Source: an uncultured Prochlorococcus sp.
GTDB taxonomy: Bacteria > Cyanobacteriota > Cyanobacteriia > PCC-6307 > Cyanobiaceae
Assembly (NCBI GenBank): GCA_902572675.1
Contig: CACGGY010000042.1
Coordinates: 1 to 8,695 of the forward strand
Length of the DNA stretch: 8,695 nucleotides
Direction of reading: 5' to 3'
The notes under the pieces are model-generated. The model saw nothing but the letters and a program-made list of their open reading frames with translations, was not told the origin of the DNA and did not search any database. This document shows positions 6,177 to 8,695 of the stretch, piece by piece (positions within the stretch are counted from its first letter, which is position 1; each line of letters begins with the position of its first letter). Made by a program: the position numbers and the translations under genes.

Positions 6177-7208
6177 ATGGAAACTGCAGCAGCTATTCTA
6201 ATAGCCCAGAATAAACCTTTAATTATAGAGAAAGTTAAAATTCAAGATAAATTAAAAATCGGACAAGTTCTTGTAGAAGTATATGTGAGTGGAATATGCG
6301 GTTCGCAAATTGGAGAAATTGACGGGGTAAAGGGAGAAGATAAGTACCTTCCTCATTTGATGGGACATGAAGGATGCGGTAGAGTTATGGAAGTTGGACC
6401 TGGAGTAAATACAGTAAAGCAAGGAGATAAAGTTGTATTACATTGGAGAAAAGGATCAGGTTTAAATTCTGAATTACCAGAATACTACTTATCAGAAAAG
6501 AAAATAAATGCTGGTTGGGTAACTACATTTAATAAATTTTCAGTAGTTAGTGAAAATAGGTGTACAAAAATACCAGAATATATATCTAACGATGAAGCTT
6601 CCTTATTTGGCTGTGCAGTAACAACTGGTTTTGGTGTTGTCGAGAATAACGCAAAAATTAAAATGGGAGAATCTGTAGTTGTTTTAGGAGCAGGAGGGAT
6701 TGGGCTTAATATCATACAGGCTGCAAATTTATTAAATGCTTTTCCTATTATTGCGGTTGATTTGCATGAAAAAAGATTAGCACTCGCAAAAAGTTTTGGT
6801 GCAACTCATCTAATTAATTCAAGTCAAGAGGACTTTGCTTTGAAAATAAAAGAAATTTCTCCAGAACTTGATGTTTTTGTTGATAATACTGGATTAGGTA
6901 AGATTATAGAAAAGGGATATCAACTTATTAATAATAAGGGGAGGTTAATACTAGTTGGAGTTCCAAAAATTGGAGATAATATTAATATTTTCTCATTACC
7001 TCTTCATTTTGGAAAAAAGATAACTGGTTCATTTGGAGGAGAATCTAATCCTGAATTTGATATACCTAGATATATAAATCTTTTAAAAAATAAAAAGATA
7101 TCCTTAAAAGGATTAATAACGGAGAGATATAACTTAAATGATATCAATAAAGCTATTGAAAGAATCAGAGCTGGCAAAACTGTCGGAAGGGTTTTAATTG
7201 ATTTTTAG
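6177..7208 (+). CDS. Medium-chain zinc-type alcohol dehydrogenase family protein
   Basis: This 343-residue medium-chain dehydrogenase/reductase has an N-terminal GroES-like catalytic domain and a Rossmann domain. The catalytic zinc ligands are recognisable: C41 in SGICGSQ, H64 and E65 in MGHEGCGRV, and C146 in FGCAVTTG. The coenzyme motif is VLGAGGIG (169-176) with D195 ending the second strand, indicating NAD(H). The structural-zinc lobe, which normally carries four cysteines around residues 90-115, has none here; that segment (VVLHWRKGSGLNS onward) has another sequence. The protein would oxidise a sugar or polyol hydroxyl or reduce a ketose or aldehyde. The substrate is unknown, but the location next to the transketolase subunits suggests a sugar of the same pathway. 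A short purine run, AGAAAGA, precedes the ATG. Confidence 0.9.
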   Translation: METAAAILIAQNKPLIIEKVKIQDKLKIGQVLVEVYVSGICGSQIGEIDGVKGEDKYLPHLMGHEGCGRVMEVGPGVNTVKQGDKVVLHWRKGSGLNSELPEYYLSEKKINAGWVTTFNKFSVVSENRCTKIPEYISNDEASLFGCAVTTGFGVVENNAKIKMGESVVVLGAGGIGLNIIQAANLLNAFPIIAVDLHEKRLALAKSFGATHLINSSQEDFALKIKEISPELDVFVDNTGLGKIIEKGYQLINNKGRLILVGVPKIGDNINIFSLPLHFGKKITGSFGGESNPEFDIPRYINLLKNKKISLKGLITERYNLNDINKAIERIRAGKTVGRVLIDF

Positions 7209-7281
7209 GGTGCGCTAATTTCAAGAAAAGTTTAAAAATAATTCGCAATGATAGGATACTCAGATTATTATTATTTAGTTT

Positions 7282-7313
7282 GCCGTATATTATTACTGTA
7301 GTATGGCCGTATA
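7282..7313 (+). repeat. Paired direct repeat GCCGTATA upstream of the transketolase genes
   Basis: The octamer GCCGTATA occurs at 7282-7289 and again at 7306-7313, 24 bp apart, in the 112 bp spacer before the transketolase start at 7321. The repeat is comparatively GC-rich for such a spacer, so a regulator half-site pair is possible; chance is not excluded. I could not fit a convincing -35/-10 pair around it. Confidence 0.25.
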
Positions 7314-7320
7314 AGTTATT

Positions 7321-8139
7321 ATGTATAACAAACTTAATTTAATCTCAATATCCTTAAGAAAAAAAATAATTAACACTTCTGCGAGATGTAATATTCCACA
7401 TTTAGGTTCATGTTTATCCTGTATTGATATTTTAGTTTATCTTTATTGGGAAGAATTAAAATTGTTTATCAAAGATTCTACTAATATGAGTAGGGACAGA
7501 TTTGTTCTAAGCAAGGGACATGGGGCTCCTGCATTATTTCAAGTTTTAGCTGAAAAAGAATTTTTTGATAGGAAATTGCTTGAGGAATTTGGCGAGCCTG
7601 GAAGCGTTTTCCATGAACATCCTCCAAAACCTGGATTGATTGCAGGAATTGAAGCTGCGACAGGCTCCTTGGGACATGGTTTTTCTATGGCACTTGGGAT
7701 GGCCCTAGCTGAGAAAATTAATTCATTGAATTTCTATACATATGCTTTAATAAGCGATGGTGAATGTAATGAAGGTACTATTTGGGAAGCTGCTATGCTA
7801 GCAGCCTCAAATAAAGTAAATAAATTAACTGCAATAATAGACTTTAACAAGTGGCAAGCTACTGGAAGAAGTAAAGAAATAATGGCTTTAGAGCCTCTTG
7901 ACGAAAAATGGAGATCATTTGGTTGGCATGTCATTGAAATCAATGGACACGATTTTAATGAGATGAAGATTGCTTTTGAAACTTGTAAATCTGTAGAAAA
8001 TAAACCTAGTATTATTATTGCCCATACTATAAAAGGTAAAGGAATTTCATTTATGGAAGATGATAATAATTGGCATTATAGAATTCCTAACCAAGAGGAA
8101 TTGAATTTAGCTATTAAGGAACTTGAAAATATATCATGA
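7321..8139 (+). CDS. Split transketolase, N-terminal (ThDP pyrophosphate-binding) subunit
   Basis: This 272-residue protein corresponds to the N-terminal third of transketolase, as found in two-subunit transketolases. Conserved features are the early histidine H27, SKGHGAPALF at 64-73 with H67, TGSLGHG at 114-120, the ThDP/magnesium motif SDGECNEGTIWEA (145-157) with D146 and the paired asparagine N176 thirty residues on, and KGKGISFMED (238-247). SDGE in place of GDGE appears normal for split transketolases in polysaccharide clusters, as far as I recall. With the next gene it would form a heteromeric enzyme moving two-carbon ketol units, for example generating sedoheptulose 7-phosphate, or acting on a sugar intermediate. 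Its last bases overlap the next gene's start (ATGA), indicating translational coupling. The 112 bp leader suggests it may have its own promoter. Confidence 0.92.
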   Translation: MYNKLNLISISLRKKIINTSARCNIPHLGSCLSCIDILVYLYWEELKLFIKDSTNMSRDRFVLSKGHGAPALFQVLAEKEFFDRKLLEEFGEPGSVFHEHPPKPGLIAGIEAATGSLGHGFSMALGMALAEKINSLNFYTYALISDGECNEGTIWEAAMLAASNKVNKLTAIIDFNKWQATGRSKEIMALEPLDEKWRSFGWHVIEINGHDFNEMKIAFETCKSVENKPSIIIAHTIKGKGISFMEDDNNWHYRIPNQEELNLAIKELENIS

Positions 8140-8695
8140 GAAATACTTTTGCCAAAACAATTTATCAAATAGCTTTAAAAGATAAAAATGTAGTTTTGCT
8201 TTCTGGAGATATAGGGAATAAAATGTTTGATCAATTTAAAAAAGATTGTCCAAAACAATTTATAAATTGCGGGATAGCGGAGGCTAATATGATGAGCGTT
8301 GCCGCTGGCATGGCTCTATGCAATTTAAGACCAATTATTTATACAATCACACCTTTTACTACAATTAGATGTCTCGAACAAATAAAAATTGGAGTAGCTT
8401 ATCATAAAGCCCCTGTAGTTATAGTAGGAACTGGCTCTGGACTTTCTTACTCAGAATTGGGTCCAACTCATCACTCTTTGGATGATATCGCAATTTTAAA
8501 AACAGTTCCTGAAATTAATATCCTTGCGCCATCAGATAGCATAGAACTAGAAAAGTTTTTGAGAGAAGCCGTAAAGAGTGAATTGCCTACATATATAAGA
8601 ATTGGTAAAAAGGGAGAACCTAATCTTCATTCTTTAGTTAATAATATTGCTATTGGTAAGGCAAACTTTTTAAAAGAGGGAAAAGATTTTATTAT
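8136..8695 (+). CDS. Split transketolase, C-terminal subunit (3'-truncated by window edge)
   Basis: An open frame starts at ATG 8136, overlapping the stop of the N-terminal subunit by 4 bp, and runs off the right edge, giving 186 residues of an expected roughly 300. It matches the pyrimidine-binding (middle) domain of transketolase/DXS-type enzymes. NCGIAEANM (44-52) carries the catalytic glutamate E49 that activates the ThDP aminopyrimidine; PFTTIRCLEQIK (73-84) and the paired histidines in GPTHHSLDD (109-117) are typical. LAPSD and YIRIGKKGEP follow as in the family. The transketolase C-terminal domain would lie beyond the window. ThDP would bind at the interface of this subunit and its upstream partner. 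Confidence 0.92.
   Translation, partial: MRNTFAKTIYQIALKDKNVVLLSGDIGNKMFDQFKKDCPKQFINCGIAEANMMSVAAGMALCNLRPIIYTITPFTTIRCLEQIKIGVAYHKAPVVIVGTGSGLSYSELGPTHHSLDDIAILKTVPEINILAPSDSIELEKFLREAVKSELPTYIRIGKKGEPNLHSLVNNIAIGKANFLKEGKDFI

Noticed and set aside
6485..6715. Minus-strand open frame of 76 codons
   Set aside because: It is antisense to the well-supported dehydrogenase; its proline-rich start is the complement of the glycine-rich Rossmann loop.
7321..8139. SDGE in place of the canonical GDG of the ThDP motif as a sign of an inactive transketolase
   Set aside because: D146 and N176 are at the right spacing, and SDGE is, as far as I recall, usual in split transketolases from polysaccharide clusters.
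8136..8695. Possibility that the transketolase C-terminal part is a frameshifted piece of one broken gene
   Set aside because: The ATGA overlap gives the second part its own start, both parts match the known two-subunit boundary, and no residues are missing between them.

Overview
The window is a very AT-rich (about 70% A+T by eye), tightly packed stretch of bacterial DNA carrying part of a surface-polysaccharide (LPS/O-antigen or capsule type) sugar-biosynthesis cluster. The AT-rich 25-150 bp spacers, mostly weak or absent Shine-Dalgarno sequences, and cassette of sugar-nucleotide genes resemble the hypervariable cell-surface islands of marine picocyanobacteria such as high-light Prochlorococcus. 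That assignment is an inference from composition and gene content; no housekeeping marker in the window proves it.

Layout. At the left edge lies the 3' part of an ABC-exporter ATPase gene (2-619, +). It converges, with only 3 bp between stop codons, on a minus-strand SIS-domain phosphosugar isomerase of the GmhA type (623-1204). A 150 bp divergent region with a compound repeat (1205-1354) separates the latter from a long plus-strand series: a HAD phosphatase of the GmhB type (1355-1978), a sugar-1-phosphate nucleotidyltransferase (2004-2747), a fused cytidylyltransferase-PfkB kinase resembling HldE/RfaE but with its two domains in the opposite order (2822-4333), an extended SDR epimerase/dehydratase with a TTG start (4483-5424), a class I SAM methyltransferase (5497-6165), a medium-chain zinc-type dehydrogenase (6177-7208), and the two subunits of a split transketolase, N-terminal (7321-8139) and C-terminal (8136 to the right edge, incomplete), overlapping by ATGA.

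How the genes may work together. GmhA-, HldE- and GmhB-like proteins are the enzymes that turn sedoheptulose 7-phosphate into an activated heptose. An extra nucleotidyltransferase, an SDR, a methyltransferase and a dehydrogenase could activate and tailor that heptose or a second sugar. Sedoheptulose 7-phosphate is itself a transketolase product, so the split transketolase could feed the pathway locally; alternatively it could transfer a two-carbon unit to an activated sugar to make a branched or extended sugar. Both are inferences. Several members depart from the textbook enzymes: the HldE-like protein has reversed domains, the GmhB-like protein lacks the zinc-loop cysteines, the GmhA-like protein has changed active-site positions, and the dehydrogenase lacks the structural-zinc cysteines. 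The product may therefore not be ordinary ADP-L-glycero-D-manno-heptose.

No tRNA, rRNA, CRISPR array, insertion sequence or convincing intrinsic terminator was seen. No gene-free stretch exceeds about 150 bp.
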